Positions 46,732-54,551 are shown, numbered from the stretch's first letter. The stretch is 64,000 nt of DNA from DATFQE01 sp963739085 (GCA_963739085.1 CAVTZA010000022.1:90288-154287); one strand, 5' to 3'. Translations and numbers: made by a program. Notes: generated from the sequence alone by a model not told the origin.

Positions 46732-47151
46732 ATGGAATGGGCCGCACTCATCAGCTGGATCGTCACCGCCGGCGGAGGGTTCGTCCTGCTCGCGATCTGG
46801 GTCAGCCGCGGCGGAATGCAGCAGAGCGAAGGCGGGCGGATCCGGCCGGCGCTGATCCTCAGCCACTTCGGGCTGGCGGCAATCGGCCTCGTGCTCTGGA
46901 TCGTGTACGTCGTCAACGGCAGTGACACGCTCGCGTGGATCGCGTTCGCGCTCCTCCTCGTCGTCGCCGTCCTGGGTTGGACGATGTTCGCGATCTGGTG
47001 GCGGCGTCGCCAGTTGGGCGCCGCTGCGGGAGCGGTGACCGAGTCCGCCGAGCCCGCCGAGCAGCACTTCCCGGTCCCGGTCGTGGCCCTGCACGGGGTG
47101 CTCGCCGTGACGACGGTCGTCCTCGTCCTGCTCTCCGCGCTGGGGGTCTAG
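46732..47151 (+). CDS. Small three- to four-helix membrane protein, unknown function
   Basis: A 139-residue protein with a strong ribosome site (AAAAAGGAGG, ~46716-46725) before the ATG. Hydrophobic helices are ALISWIVTAGGGFVLLAIWV, ALILSHFGLAAIGLVLWIVYVV, LAWIAFALLLVVAVLGWTMFAIWW and a C-terminal VVALHGVLAVTTVVLVLLSALGV. Conserved-looking His in SHFGLA and ALHGVLA suggest paired heme- or quinone-binding positions as in small cytochrome-like proteins, but I do not assign a family. It is divergent from DUF2231 and may share its promoter region. Confidence 0.7.
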   Translation: MEWAALISWIVTAGGGFVLLAIWVSRGGMQQSEGGRIRPALILSHFGLAAIGLVLWIVYVVNGSDTLAWIAFALLLVVAVLGWTMFAIWWRRRQLGAAAGAVTESAEPAEQHFPVPVVALHGVLAVTTVVLVLLSALGV

Positions 47152-47183
47152 TCGGCGACGGCGCGGCGCGACCCTGAGCGTCT

Positions 47184-47242
47184 GTCAAGAACGTCAAGAA
47201 CACCTTGACGGTCTTGACGTGACGGTCCTGACGCAGTACCCT
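47184..47242 (+). promoter_or_regulatory. Promoter with four-half-site operator for the antitoxin-toxin operon
   Basis: GTCAAG at 47184-47189 and 47193-47198 and CTTGAC at 47204-47209 and 47213-47218 form an exactly symmetrical array centred at 47201. The last half-site supplies the -35 TTGACG (47214-47219); 17 bases later lies TACCCT (47237-47242) as -10. Transcription would start at or one to two bases before the ATG at 47251, so the transcript is leaderless. Confidence 0.8.
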
Positions 47243-47250
47243 GGCATTCA

Positions 47251-47757
47251 ATGGGCAGTGCAACAGCAGAGGCGGGCCGTGCGTTCGTAGCGGCTCTCGA
47301 CGCGCTCGGGCTGAACGGCAAGGAGGAGGGCTTCGACGCCGACGAGCTCGGCCGCCGCGGGGCGCTGCTGGCCGCCTCCGATCTGATCTGGCGAGAACGG
47401 CTCGGGCGGCTGCTAAGCCGCGACGAAGTCCAGGAGCTGCTCGGGTTGAAGAGCCGTCAGGCTGTCCATGATCTAGCGAAGAGGGGGCGGCTGCTGGCGC
47501 TCGCCACACAGGGCGGACGACCGATGTTTCCCGCGTTTCAGTTCGATCTGGAGCAGGGCCGCACCTACTCGGCAGTACCGCCCGCAATCGGGCACTTCAA
47601 AGTGGCGAGCGTCGATCCGTATACGGCCGCCTCATGGTTCTGCGAGCCGCAGCCGCTACTCGAGGGGCTGACGCCGGCCGATTGGCTACGAGAGCGCAGG
47701 GCAGACCGGCCGCTGATCGAGGCGGCCCGCCGTAGCGCGGCGCCGCTGGCTCGCTGA
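47251..47757 (+). CDS. Xre/ParS-type antitoxin of a RES toxin pair
   Basis: A 168-residue protein. Residues ~45-100 resemble an Xre helix-turn-helix (LIWRERLGRLLSRDEVQELLGLKSRQAVHDLAKRGRLLAL) followed by GGRPMFPAFQFD, and the C-terminus (VDPYTAASWFCEPQPLLEGLTPADWLRE) is the toxin-binding motif seen in the Xre/MbcA/ParS family. In known pairs it neutralises the RES toxin and represses its own promoter. The stop overlaps the toxin gene. Confidence 0.85.
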   Translation: MGSATAEAGRAFVAALDALGLNGKEEGFDADELGRRGALLAASDLIWRERLGRLLSRDEVQELLGLKSRQAVHDLAKRGRLLALATQGGRPMFPAFQFDLEQGRTYSAVPPAIGHFKVASVDPYTAASWFCEPQPLLEGLTPADWLRERRADRPLIEAARRSAAPLAR

Positions 47758-48332
47758 GCCCGCTGCGAGAGCCGGGCGACCTCTCCGGCTTCCCGGTCTA
47801 CGACCTGCGGCCGAGTCGGCGCCTGGCGCGGATCCATCGTCGCGTGCTCAACCCATGGTGGTTCAGCTCGGACGGAAGCGGCCGCTTCGATCTCGAGCCG
47901 GGACAGGGCACTTGCTATCTCGCGGAGGAACCGCTCGGGGCCTTCGTCGAGGCGTTTCTCGACCCGCGCGTCGTGCACGCCTCGACGGTGGCGGACCGCG
48001 CGCTTGCGACGCTCCGGGCCCAGGCGCGCCTGCGGCTCGCCGACTGCACGGTCAAAGCGGCGAGGCGGTTCGGGATCACACTCGAGATCGGTGCGAGCGA
48101 CGACTACGAGCTCTGCCGGCGCTGGGCGGAGGCGTTCGACGGCGCGGGCTTCGCAGGCATCCGTTACCGGCTCAGGCACGATCCATCCGGCTCACTCCTA
48201 GGGATCGCACTGTTCGGCGTCGCCGGAGAGGCCGACCGGGCGGTCGAGGCGAGCGGCCCGATTCCCGACGAGCTGATCCGCGAGGCGGAGGAGCGCTTCG
48301 GAATCATCGTCGTGCCCGGCGTGATCCGCTGA
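47754..48332 (+). CDS. RES-domain toxin
   Basis: The RES core is clear: ARIHRRVLNPWWFSSDGSGRFD with the conserved Arg, GTCYLAEEPLGAFVEAF with Tyr and Glu, and SLLGIALFG near the C-terminus. RES toxins cleave NAD+ or ADP-ribosylate targets. The frame is open back to the antitoxin stop. Family members begin slightly before this RES core, so I place the start at CTG 47754, overlapping the antitoxin TGA; an ATG is absent and the first internal GTG (47844) would cut off conserved residues. About 192 residues, normal for the family. Confidence 0.85.
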   Translation: MSPLREPGDLSGFPVYDLRPSRRLARIHRRVLNPWWFSSDGSGRFDLEPGQGTCYLAEEPLGAFVEAFLDPRVVHASTVADRALATLRAQARLRLADCTVKAARRFGITLEIGASDDYELCRRWAEAFDGAGFAGIRYRLRHDPSGSLLGIALFGVAGEADRAVEASGPIPDELIREAEERFGIIVVPGVIR

Positions 48333-48377
48333 TTCGGCGCCCCCGGTGCTTCGCGTGACCAGCCTGACGGGGTGTCT

Positions 48378-48839
48378 TTATCGGCTTGCGGCGTCCAGCA
48401 ACTCGGCGACACGGGTTGCTGCCTTCCGCGCCGCGCGCTGCTTGAGCAGTCCCTCGAGCGCGTAGGCGCCGATCCGGACGCGGGTGCCCTGTTCCTCCGG
48501 CGCGGCCGCCACCGTCACCAGAGCCGGGTTCATGTTCCACCAGCCCGAGGGCACGATCGCGGAGACGGCCGGCGCTGCGCCCGCGCCCTCACCGAGATCG
48601 TGGAGCTCGCCCTCCTCGCTCAGAATCTCACTGGCCCTGCTGAGTGCCGCATCCGGCGCCTCGGGCAGATCGAGCTCCAGCGCGAAGTGGTCGACCTTGG
48701 TGAAACGCGCGCCTAAGCGGGCCCCGCTCTCCGTCCCACGGCGCGCGGCTCCGCTCTTCAGCCATCGCTCGACATCCGCGCCGGCAAGCTCCGCCAGCTC
48801 CTGGCCCAGCAGGTCGCGCACCTCGGTCTCTTTGGGCAT
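48378..48839 (-). CDS. Soluble protein of unknown function, possibly SRPBCC-like
   Basis: A 153-residue protein without signal peptide. It begins with a helical segment (TEVRDLLGQELAELAGADVERWLKSG) and continues with strands alternating with helices (FTKVDHFALELDLPEAPDAALSRASEILSEEGELHDLG; SAIVPSGWWNMNPALVTVAAAPEEQGTRVRIGAYALEGLL). The strand order resembles a START/SRPBCC or cyclase-like half barrel, but key motifs are not certain. It converges with the RES gene (45-base gap) and is divergent from the DUF2182 gene. Confidence 0.55.
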   Translation of the reverse strand: MPKETEVRDLLGQELAELAGADVERWLKSGAARRGTESGARLGARFTKVDHFALELDLPEAPDAALSRASEILSEEGELHDLGEGAGAAPAVSAIVPSGWWNMNPALVTVAAAPEEQGTRVRIGAYALEGLLKQRAARKAATRVAELLDAASR

Positions 48840-48949
48840 GCGCTTTGCTTACCCACCCAAGGCCGGCGCCAGTCGCGGCGATGAGTTTTCGACCGCTCGG
48901 CGGTCTTACCAACGTACGACGTAACCTCGGAGGTCGAAGAGATCGGACG

Positions 48950-49672
48950 ATGAACAGTCTCGCGCTACGAACATCCGTGCTCCTCCTCGGCGCCGCAGCG
49001 GTCGCTTGGGTGATCACGTTCGAGCGGATGCGCGGCATGGACGAAGGCCCGGGGACCGACCTCGGCGGCCTCGGCTGGTACCTCGGGATCTGGGTGACGA
49101 TGACCGCGGCGATGATGCTGCCGACGGTGCTGCCGCACGTGGCTTGGCTTGCGCGGCGCGTGCCCACGCTCCTTTTCGGCGTTGGCTATCTCGGCGTCTG
49201 GACGGCGTACGGCCTCGCCGTTTACGCCGTCTACAGGCTCGTCGCGTCGTTCGACACCGGCTGGCTCGCGTGGGACGAGGCCGGGCCGTACGCCGCGGGC
49301 GTCGTGATCGTCGCCGCCGGCCTCTACGAGCTCACGCCGTTCAAGCGGCGCAGCCTGCGCCGCTGCCGCATGTTCCCGGAGGACACCGGCGCTCTCCGAA
49401 GCGGGCTCGCGCACGGCCTCGACTGCGTCGGCTGCTCCGGAGGGCTCATGCTCGTGCTCTTCGCCGTCGGCGTGATGAGCCTGTTCTGGATGGCCGTCGT
49501 CGCGGCGGCGATCTTCGCCGAGAAGGTGCTGCCGCAGGGCTTGCGGCTGTCGCGGGTGCTTGCGCCTGCCCTGGTGGTGCTCGGCCTCTGGGTTGCGATC
49601 GCTCCGGCGAGCGTGCCGGGGCTCACCGAGCCGGGCCAGATGGCGCCGATGGAGATGGAGATGCAGTCGTGA
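48950..49672 (+). CDS. DUF2182 predicted metal-binding membrane protein
   Basis: A 240-residue polytopic protein with the DUF2182 signature: GIWVTMTAAMMLPTVLPH in the second helix, YELTPFKRRSLRRCRMF (YxxxPxK...C.R) and GLDCVGCSGGLMLVLFAVGVMSL. Conserved Met, Cys and His suggest copper or other metal binding; the C-terminus ends in the Met-rich QMAPMEMEMQ. The family is poorly characterised. A GGAGG sits rather far upstream (48928), so a start further upstream is possible. The stop overlaps the GTG of the DUF899 gene (GTGA), and the three genes to 51081 look like one operon. Confidence 0.85.
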   Translation: MNSLALRTSVLLLGAAAVAWVITFERMRGMDEGPGTDLGGLGWYLGIWVTMTAAMMLPTVLPHVAWLARRVPTLLFGVGYLGVWTAYGLAVYAVYRLVASFDTGWLAWDEAGPYAAGVVIVAAGLYELTPFKRRSLRRCRMFPEDTGALRSGLAHGLDCVGCSGGLMLVLFAVGVMSLFWMAVVAAAIFAEKVLPQGLRLSRVLAPALVVLGLWVAIAPASVPGLTEPGQMAPMEMEMQS

Positions 49673-50379
49673 CCAGGATCGGAACGCGCGAGGAGTGGCT
49701 GGCGGCCCGGGTCGAGCTGCTCGAGCGCGAGAAGGAGCTGACCCGGCGGAGCGACGAGCTCGCGCGTCAGCGCGCGGAACTCCCGTGGGTGCCGATCGAG
49801 AAGGAGTACCGCTTCGAGACCGAGGAGGGGACGAAGACGCTGGCCGACCTCTTCGACGGTCGGTCGCAGCTGCTCGTCTACCACTTCATGTTCGGCCCGA
49901 CCGTCGAAGGCTGGCCCGAGGTCGGGTGTCCCGGCTGCTCGTTCACGGCCGACTCGCTCGACGGCGCGGCCGTCCATCTCCCGCACCGCGGCGTGACGTT
50001 CGTGGCCGTGTCCCACGCGCCGCTCGACCGGCTGAAGGCCTACAGGGAGCGCATGGGCTGGAGCTTTCCGTGGGTCTCGTACGACGGCAGCGACTTCAAC
50101 CTCGACTTCGGCGCCTTCACCGAAGAGGAGCGAAGAACCGGGAAGGGCTTCAACTTCGGGACTCCGAAGCATGCCGACGAGATCGACCTCCGCTGCGAAG
50201 AGCTCCACGGCCTGAGCGCCTTCGCGCTCGAGGACGGCGTCGTCTACCACACGTACTCGACCTACGATCGCGGCACGGACGTCCTCAACGCCACGTGGCA
50301 ATTGCTCGACCGCGCGCCGAAGGGCCGCGGCGCCGACCCCGAGGGCTGGCCGCGTCGCCACGACGAGTACCCGAATTGA
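49669..50379 (+). CDS. DUF899 thioredoxin-fold protein, first copy
   Basis: A 236-residue protein starting at GTG inside the DUF2182 stop. Typical of DUF899: EWLAARVELLEREKELTRRSDELARQRAELPWVPIEKEYRFETEEG, LADLFDGRSQLLVYHFMFGP, a GCPGCSF motif near residue 90 (Cys-x-x-Cys) and FVAVSHAPLDRLKAYRERMGWSFPW. The fold is thioredoxin-like and members are often annotated as predicted dithiol-disulfide isomerases; the true substrate is unknown. It is followed after 14 bases by a second family member. Confidence 0.9.
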   Translation: MTRIGTREEWLAARVELLEREKELTRRSDELARQRAELPWVPIEKEYRFETEEGTKTLADLFDGRSQLLVYHFMFGPTVEGWPEVGCPGCSFTADSLDGAAVHLPHRGVTFVAVSHAPLDRLKAYRERMGWSFPWVSYDGSDFNLDFGAFTEEERRTGKGFNFGTPKHADEIDLRCEELHGLSAFALEDGVVYHTYSTYDRGTDVLNATWQLLDRAPKGRGADPEGWPRRHDEYPN

Positions 50380-50393
50380 TCGAGAGGTAGCGC

Positions 50394-51081
50394 ATGGATC
50401 TTCCGCCGGTCGTCTCGAAGGAGGAGTGGGATGCGGCGCTCGCGAGCGTCCGCGCGAAGGAGAAGGACCAGACGCGGGCACGAGACGCACTCGCCGCCGA
50501 GCGGCGCCGGCTGCCTCGGGTCCGGATCGAGAAGGAGTACGTCTTCGACGGCCCGAACGGCCAAGGCGACGCTGCTCGACCTCTTCGAGGGGCGCAGCCA
50601 GCTGATCGTCTACCACTTCATGTTCGGCCCCAACCAGGACGCGGGCTGCGACGGCTGCTCGATGTTCACCGACCAGGTCGGCCACCTCGCCCACATGCAC
50701 GCCCGCGACCTGTCCTTCGCGCTCGTCTCGCGGGCGCCGATCGACAAGATCGAGGCGTACCGGAAGCGGATGGGCTGGACGATCCCCTGGTACTCCTGGT
50801 TCGGGGGCGACTTCGGCGTCGACTTCGGCACCTCGCCGGAGGAACCACAGGTCGGCGCGTACCAGGACGGCGAGAACTTCGGCCTCAGCGTCTTCGTGCG
50901 CGAGGGCGACGACGTCTTCCGCACCTACTTCACGACGAGCCGAGGCGTCGAAGCGCTCGGCAGCGTCTGGACGTTCCTCGACCTGACGCCGCTCGGTCGG
51001 CAGGAGGAGTGGGAGGACTCACCCGAGGGCTACCCACAGACGAAGCCGTACGAGTGGTGGCGCCGCCACGACGAGTACTAG
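50394..51081 (+). CDS. DUF899 thioredoxin-fold protein, second copy, one frameshift
   Basis: The protein starts at ATG 50394 (MDLPPVVSKEEWDAALASVRAKEKDQTRARDALAAERRRLPRV) and after a single extra base near 50568 (GGCCAAGG for GGCAAGG) continues as KATLLDLFEGRSQLIVYHFMFGP, AGCDGCSMFTDQ with its Cys-x-x-Cys, and SFALVSRAPIDKIEAYRKRMGW, ending PYEWWRRHDEY. Removing that base gives a full-length ~229-residue DUF899 protein, so the break is probably an error. It is a tandem paralogue of the previous gene, but the two are not close in sequence, so the duplication is old or the copies came separately. Confidence 0.85.
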
Positions 51082-51096
51082 TAGTCGTCTGAAGCA

Positions 51097-51111
51097 CGGA
51101 TTCGCGTTGGG
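51097..51111 (+). repeat. Left arm of a 15-bp inverted repeat around the propeller gene
   Basis: CGGATTCGCGTTGGG is the exact reverse complement of 52230-52244. It lies between the DUF899 stop and the probable end of the propeller gene. Confidence 0.7.
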
Positions 51112-51123
51112 GTTGCCCGTCGG

Positions 51124-52171
51124 CTACGCACTGCGGGTGCGGATTCCAGGCGAGCTGTGCGCCAGAGGCGTCGTGGATCTCGGCGAGTCGGCGGATCTTG
51201 CCGGTGGCGACGTCGAGGGCGTAGACGCGGAGGAGCATGTCGGAGCCCGGGGAGGCCAGGTCGGCGCCTCCGACCGAGAAGGCGACCTCGCGGCCGTCAG
51301 GCGACCAGCTGAAGCCGTCGTACTCGACCACTGCGGAATAGCGCTTCGGGATCAGGTCGCGCAGCGGGTAGATCTTCTCGCGTCCGCCTCGTTTCGCCAC
51401 GACGAGTGTGTGGCCCCGCAGGTAGACGAGAGAGCGACCGTCAAGCGACAGAGTGAAGTCGGGGCTTGCTCGGGGCGCGAGGACGCGTCTGCGGCCGTCG
51501 AGTCGCACGAGCTCGATCGCCCACGCTCCCCTCTCGGCGACCCGTCGAGCGATCACGACAGCGGTCCCATCGGGGAGCCACTGCGGGCGCGACTCGAAAT
51601 GTGGCCCGTACTCAGGGCCGCGCGTCCTCGCGACGATGCGAGGCGTGCCCCCCGTGAGAGGCACGAGTTGGAGCCTCGACTCAACGCGCTGCCTGGTGCG
51701 CTTCGTCCGCGTATAACGGAGGTACGCCACCGTTTCGCCGTCCGGCGACAAGGCAGGCAACGTGCCCGGAGCCACGAGTCGATCCGCTCCCGTCCTCACG
51801 TCCAGGAGCCGAATGCCGTTGCCCTCGAACAGCAACGATCGGCCGTCCGGCGTCCACTGCACTTCGCCTTCAATGCCAACGTCGAGCGCGAAGGGGCGGT
51901 CGTCGACCCAGATCCTGCCGTCGAAGTCGCCCTTGTAGGCCAATCGTTTCCCGTCGGGCGACCACGCCGGCCCAACACCCGATCTGCGCTCCTCGACCTT
52001 CCCGTTCTCCACGACGTAGAGCGCAATCGGATCTGTCGAGACGGCTAATACCCAGTGGCGCTCACCCTGAAGCGAGCGATACACGAGTACAAAAGCGAGC
52101 GCGAGCACGCCGACGAGCACCACCGCGAGCGCCGCTGCACGCGAGAACGACACCCTCCTCGACCACGCCAT
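51124..52171 (-). CDS. Membrane-anchored TolB/WD40-like beta-propeller protein
   Basis: About 350 residues. ATG 52171 (MAWSRRVSFSRAAALAVVLVGVLALAFVLVYRSLQ) gives a single N-terminal membrane anchor; an upstream ATG at 52234 is possible. Repeated propeller motifs follow: GPAWSPDGKRLAYKGDF, VQWTPDGRSLLFEGN, PALSPDGETVAYLRY, PQWLPDGTAVVIAR, FTLSLDGRSLVYLRG and FSWSPDGREVAFSVGG, i.e. six or more blades. The frame then stays open across the neighbouring DUF899 gene; a one-base shift exposes TAG at 51124-51126 just after AWNPHPQ, the likely real end. Such proteins bind other proteins outside the membrane; no enzymatic role is evident. A 15-bp inverted repeat brackets the gene. Confidence 0.8.
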
Positions 52172-52229
52172 TTCGGCGCTCGCTCGCACACCTCTCTTGT
52201 ACCCCCACAGGGGCGCGACGCAACGGAAT

Positions 52230-52244
52230 CCCAACGCGAATCCG
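52230..52244 (+). repeat. Right arm of a 15-bp inverted repeat around the propeller gene
   Basis: CCCAACGCGAATCCG, exactly complementary to 51097-51111. It lies just upstream of the propeller start and 5 bases beyond the stop of the MarR gene. Confidence 0.7.
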
Positions 52245-52248
52245 CGCT

Positions 52249-52677
52249 CTAGTCGGCGTCTAGACCAACCAGCTGCCTGAGCTCGGTCTTGAGCTGTTCG
52301 ATCCGGTCGTCGGTTAGCTGACGCCGGGTCAAACGGTCGAGCTCGCCGAGGACGGCCTCTGCGACGGGCTGGAACGCGCGGCTTCGAGCGGTCAGGAAGA
52401 TCAGCGACGCCCGCCCGTCGCGTGGGTCGGCGCGGCGCTCGACGAGGCCGTCTCGCTCGAGCCGGCGAACGAGCTCCGTCATCGTCTGCTTGCTCAGGTG
52501 CGAGCGCTCGGCGAGCTCGCCCATGCGCAGGCCGTCCTCCTCGAACAGCGGAATCAGCACCGAACCGTACGACGGGCGGACTTCGGGGTAGCCGGCGGCG
52601 GCGAACCGCTCGGCGAGCAGCTCGTTCCAGCGCTGCGTCGCCTTCGCCAGCAGGAAGCCCAGGTCGTCGCGGTTCAG
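52249..52677 (-). CDS. MarR-family transcriptional regulator
   Basis: About 142 residues. Winged helix: SYGSVLIPLFEEDGLRMGELAERSHLSKQTMTELVRRLERDGLVERRADPRDGRASLIFLT, with the DPRDGR wing typical of MarR. Flanking helices (FLLAKATQRWNELLAERFAAAG; EQLKTELRQLVGL) form the dimer domain. No ATG or GTG is found at the expected position; the frame meets a CTG at 52677 that overlaps the TGA of the preceding SRPBCC gene, so a CTG start or a sequencing error is likely. It is co-transcribed with the SRPBCC gene and probably binds the repeated sites at 53079-53116. Confidence 0.85.
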   Translation of the reverse strand: MNRDDLGFLLAKATQRWNELLAERFAAAGYPEVRPSYGSVLIPLFEEDGLRMGELAERSHLSKQTMTELVRRLERDGLVERRADPRDGRASLIFLTARSRAFQPVAEAVLGELDRLTRRQLTDDRIEQLKTELRQLVGLDAD

Positions 52678-53064
52678 GAGAACTCCCGCCGGATGTTCTC
52701 GAACTCGCGCAGGAGGGCTTCGTGCTGTGACGCGAATAGCTCGTCCGGCATCTCCGGCGCCTGGAACATCGTGAACGTGTAGGCGCTCCGCGCTGCCGGG
52801 CAACTCGACGACGCGGGTGGGGAAGAGCGCCAGCGCGTCTTCGGTCGGGCCGGCGTACATGTCGATCACGCCCGTCTCCGGGTCGGCGTCGATCTCGAAG
52901 TAGAACTCACCGAGGCCGTTGACGACCTTGGTCTTGCCGTCCTCGTGTTTCAGCTCGCGGGCGAACTCCGTCGCCCAGCGCGGCAGGTTGTCGATCTGCG
53001 CCAGATAGGCGAACACCTCGCCCTTCGGCGCATCGATGACGGCGGTGACGGTGCGGCTTTCCAT
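52674..53064 (-). CDS. SRPBCC (START-like) protein, one frameshift
   Basis: ATG 53064 has GGAGG five bases upstream. Sequence MESRTVTAVIDAPKGEVFAYLAQIDNLPRWATEFARELKHEDGKTKVVNG is a clear polyketide-cyclase/START-like N-terminus. After a one-base shift near 52795 it continues AYTFTMFQAPEMPDELFASQHEALLREFENIRREFS and stops with TGA at 52674, about 130 residues, the normal length. SRPBCC proteins bind hydrophobic ligands in a deep cavity. Pairing with MarR suggests it handles or senses the same ligand (inference). Confidence 0.8.
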
Positions 53065-53078
53065 AGCTGCCTCCAATC

Positions 53079-53116
53079 TAGTCTGGTAGCGGACTAGTTA
53101 GTACGGTAGCAGACTA
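53079..53116 (-). promoter_or_regulatory. Two tandem operator copies upstream of the SRPBCC-MarR operon
   Basis: TAGTCTGGTAGCGGACTA (53079-53096) and TAGTACGGTAGCAGACTA (53099-53116) match at 15 of 18 positions, are offset by 20 bp (about two helical turns) and each has inverted TAGT/ACTA ends. They lie between the divergent operon and the gene at 53157, and so may control both. Confidence 0.7.
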
Positions 53117-53156
53117 AGATTCAGCCCCGCGTAATGAATCGCAAGGAACCGTGTCT

Positions 53157-53638
53157 ATGGTCGGCAGGCTGATGAAACCGATCCTCGTAGTCATCCTCGC
53201 GGCAACGTCCCTCTTGGTCTTCGCGGGCCTCGTTCGTGCCGCCGACGGGGCGGCGAGGCGAGCGCGGCGCCTGCCGCGACGCAAACATTGAAGGTTCGCT
53301 CGACGCGCTACGGCCGCATCCTCTTCGACGGCCGTGGCCAGGTGCTCTACGCCTTCACGCGCGACCGGCGCGGAGGCCCGAGCCGCTGCTACGGCGCCTG
53401 CGCCAAGGCATGGCCGGTCTACTTCGCGAAGGGCACCGTCGTCCGCGCCGGCGCGGGGGTGAGGAAGTCGCTGATCGGCACGACACGGAGGAGCGACGGA
53501 CGTCGCCAGTACACGTACCGCGGTTGGCCGCTCTACTTCTACGCGCACGAGGGGCCCGGTCAGGTGCTGTGCCAGAACGTCAGCGAGTTCGGCGGGCTCT
53601 GGCTGGTCGTGCGACCCGACGGGACGCTCGTTCGCTAG
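53157..53638 (+). CDS. Secreted COG4315-type repeat protein, one frameshift
   Basis: ATG 53157 begins MVGRLMKPILVVILAATSLLVFAGLVRA, a signal peptide. After a one-base shift near 53250 the mature part reads LKVRSTRYGRILFDGRGQVLYAFTRDRRGGPSRCYGACAKAWPVYF and RQYTYRGWPLYFYAHEGPGQVLCQNVSEFGGLWLVV, the two-unit COG4315 secreted repeat with YGRILFDxxGxxLYxF and WPLYxY signatures and the paired Cys. Function is unknown; members are usually exported lipoproteins, though no lipobox Cys is obvious here. Confidence 0.82.
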
Positions 53639-53643
53639 GACGC

Positions 53644-53673
53644 CGGGCCACCGGAGGCACACCCGGTGGCCCG
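53644..53673. terminator. Bidirectional terminator hairpin between convergent genes
   Basis: CGGGCCACCGG (53644-53654) pairs exactly with CCGGTGGCCCG (53663-53673) around an 8-base loop. It sits between the stop at 53638 and the convergent stop at 53688. Confidence 0.8.
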
Positions 53674-53687
53674 TGTCGTCGTCTTGC

Positions 53688-54179
53688 TCAGCCGATCGAG
53701 ACTGCGACCTGCTCGAGCAGGTCGAGCGCGTCCTGCAGGCCTGCCTCCATCCCCGACTCGATGATCGCGTCGCGGATCTCCTTGCTCGGTGCCTCGACGA
53801 GGATCGTCAGTGTCGTGCGCCCCTCCTTCTCGGTGAGCGTCACGGTGTTGAGCGTTGCATTCGCGTCTGGATCGGGGACGCCCTCGAACGCCTCGGTCGA
53901 CACGATCCGCTCGTTCGGGACGATCTCGCGGTACTCGCCGTGGAAGGCGACCTCCTGCCCGTCGTCCGACTTGGCGACGGAGCGCCACTTGCCGCCGACG
54001 CGCAGGTCGATCTCGGCGATCGTCATCTGGCCCCGGTTCGCATGCCACCACCGCTTGACCAGCTCCGGCGTGGTGTACGCCTTGTAGACGAGGTGCTTGG
54101 GGGCATCGAACTCCCGCGTGATCAGGATCTGCTCGTCGGTGGGCAAGGTCACGCTTGCTGTCTGGCTACTGACTGCCAT
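53688..54179 (-). CDS. AHSA1/SRPBCC-family protein
   Basis: A 163-residue protein from ATG 54179, with GGAGG upstream. Typical AHSA1 features: ILITREFDAPKHLVYKAYTTPELVKRWW, WRSVAKSDDGQEVAFHGEYREIVPNERIVSTEAFEG and a C-terminal ESGMEAGLQDALDLLEQVA helix. It overlaps the upstream ArsR gene by 14 bases. ArsR plus AHSA1 pairs are common in actinobacteria; the SRPBCC protein is thought to bind a small ligand, but the ligand is unknown. Confidence 0.9.
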   Translation of the reverse strand: MAVSSQTASVTLPTDEQILITREFDAPKHLVYKAYTTPELVKRWWHANRGQMTIAEIDLRVGGKWRSVAKSDDGQEVAFHGEYREIVPNERIVSTEAFEGVPDPDANATLNTVTLTEKEGRTTLTILVEAPSKEIRDAIIESGMEAGLQDALDLLEQVAVSIG

Positions 54180-54516
54180 CTCGTTCCTCCTTCTGCTTGA
54201 GCTCTTCCAGTACGACATCCAGTTGCTCGAACTGCTCCGACCAGGAGCGCTCGTAGGACTTCACCCAGTCGTGGATGGGCTTGAGCGCGTGTCCGTTCAG
54301 CCGGTACATCCGCTGCCGTCCTTCCTCGCGCACGTCGACCGCCCCCACTTCTCTGAGCACCCGCAGGTGCTTGGACACCTGTGGCTGAGCAAGCCCGAGC
54401 TCGAGCACGAGGTCGTTCACCGGCCGCTCGCCGCCGGCGAGGGCGTCGAGGATCTGCCGTCGCCGAGGCTCCGCGATCGCGTTGAACGCATCCGTCGTGG
54501 TCGCTGCTCGTGCCAT
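54166..54516 (-). CDS. ArsR-family transcriptional regulator
   Basis: A 116-residue winged helix: FNAIAEPRRRQILDALAGGERPVNDLVLELGLAQPQVSKHLRVLREVGAVDVREEGRQRMYRLN, with the recognition helix QPQVSKHLRVL. No metal-binding Cys in the alpha-3 position, so it belongs to the non-metal ArsR group that is paired with AHSA1 proteins. Its ATG begins about 8 bases after a perfect TATAAT, so the transcript is leaderless, and a palindrome fills its own promoter spacer, which points to autorepression. Confidence 0.92.
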   Translation of the reverse strand: MARAATTTDAFNAIAEPRRRQILDALAGGERPVNDLVLELGLAQPQVSKHLRVLREVGAVDVREEGRQRMYRLNGHALKPIHDWVKSYERSWSEQFEQLDVVLEELKQKEERDGSQ

Positions 54517-54523
54517 GGGCGGG

Positions 54524-54551
54524 ATTATATTCCGATATAGGAATATGTCAA
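54524..54551 (-). promoter_or_regulatory. Consensus leaderless promoter with embedded ArsR operator
   Basis: On the minus strand TTGACA (54546-54551) and TATAAT (54524-54529) are perfect -35 and -10 hexamers with a 16-bp spacer. ATATTCCTATATCGGAATAT (54527-54546) is a palindrome with arms ATATTCC and GGAATAT lying between and overlapping them. The predicted start is at or next to the ATG (54516). Confidence 0.9.

Noticed and set aside
47757..47843. RES toxin starting at the GTG 47844
   Set aside because: This would remove the conserved Arg-containing start of the RES domain, which reads in frame upstream.
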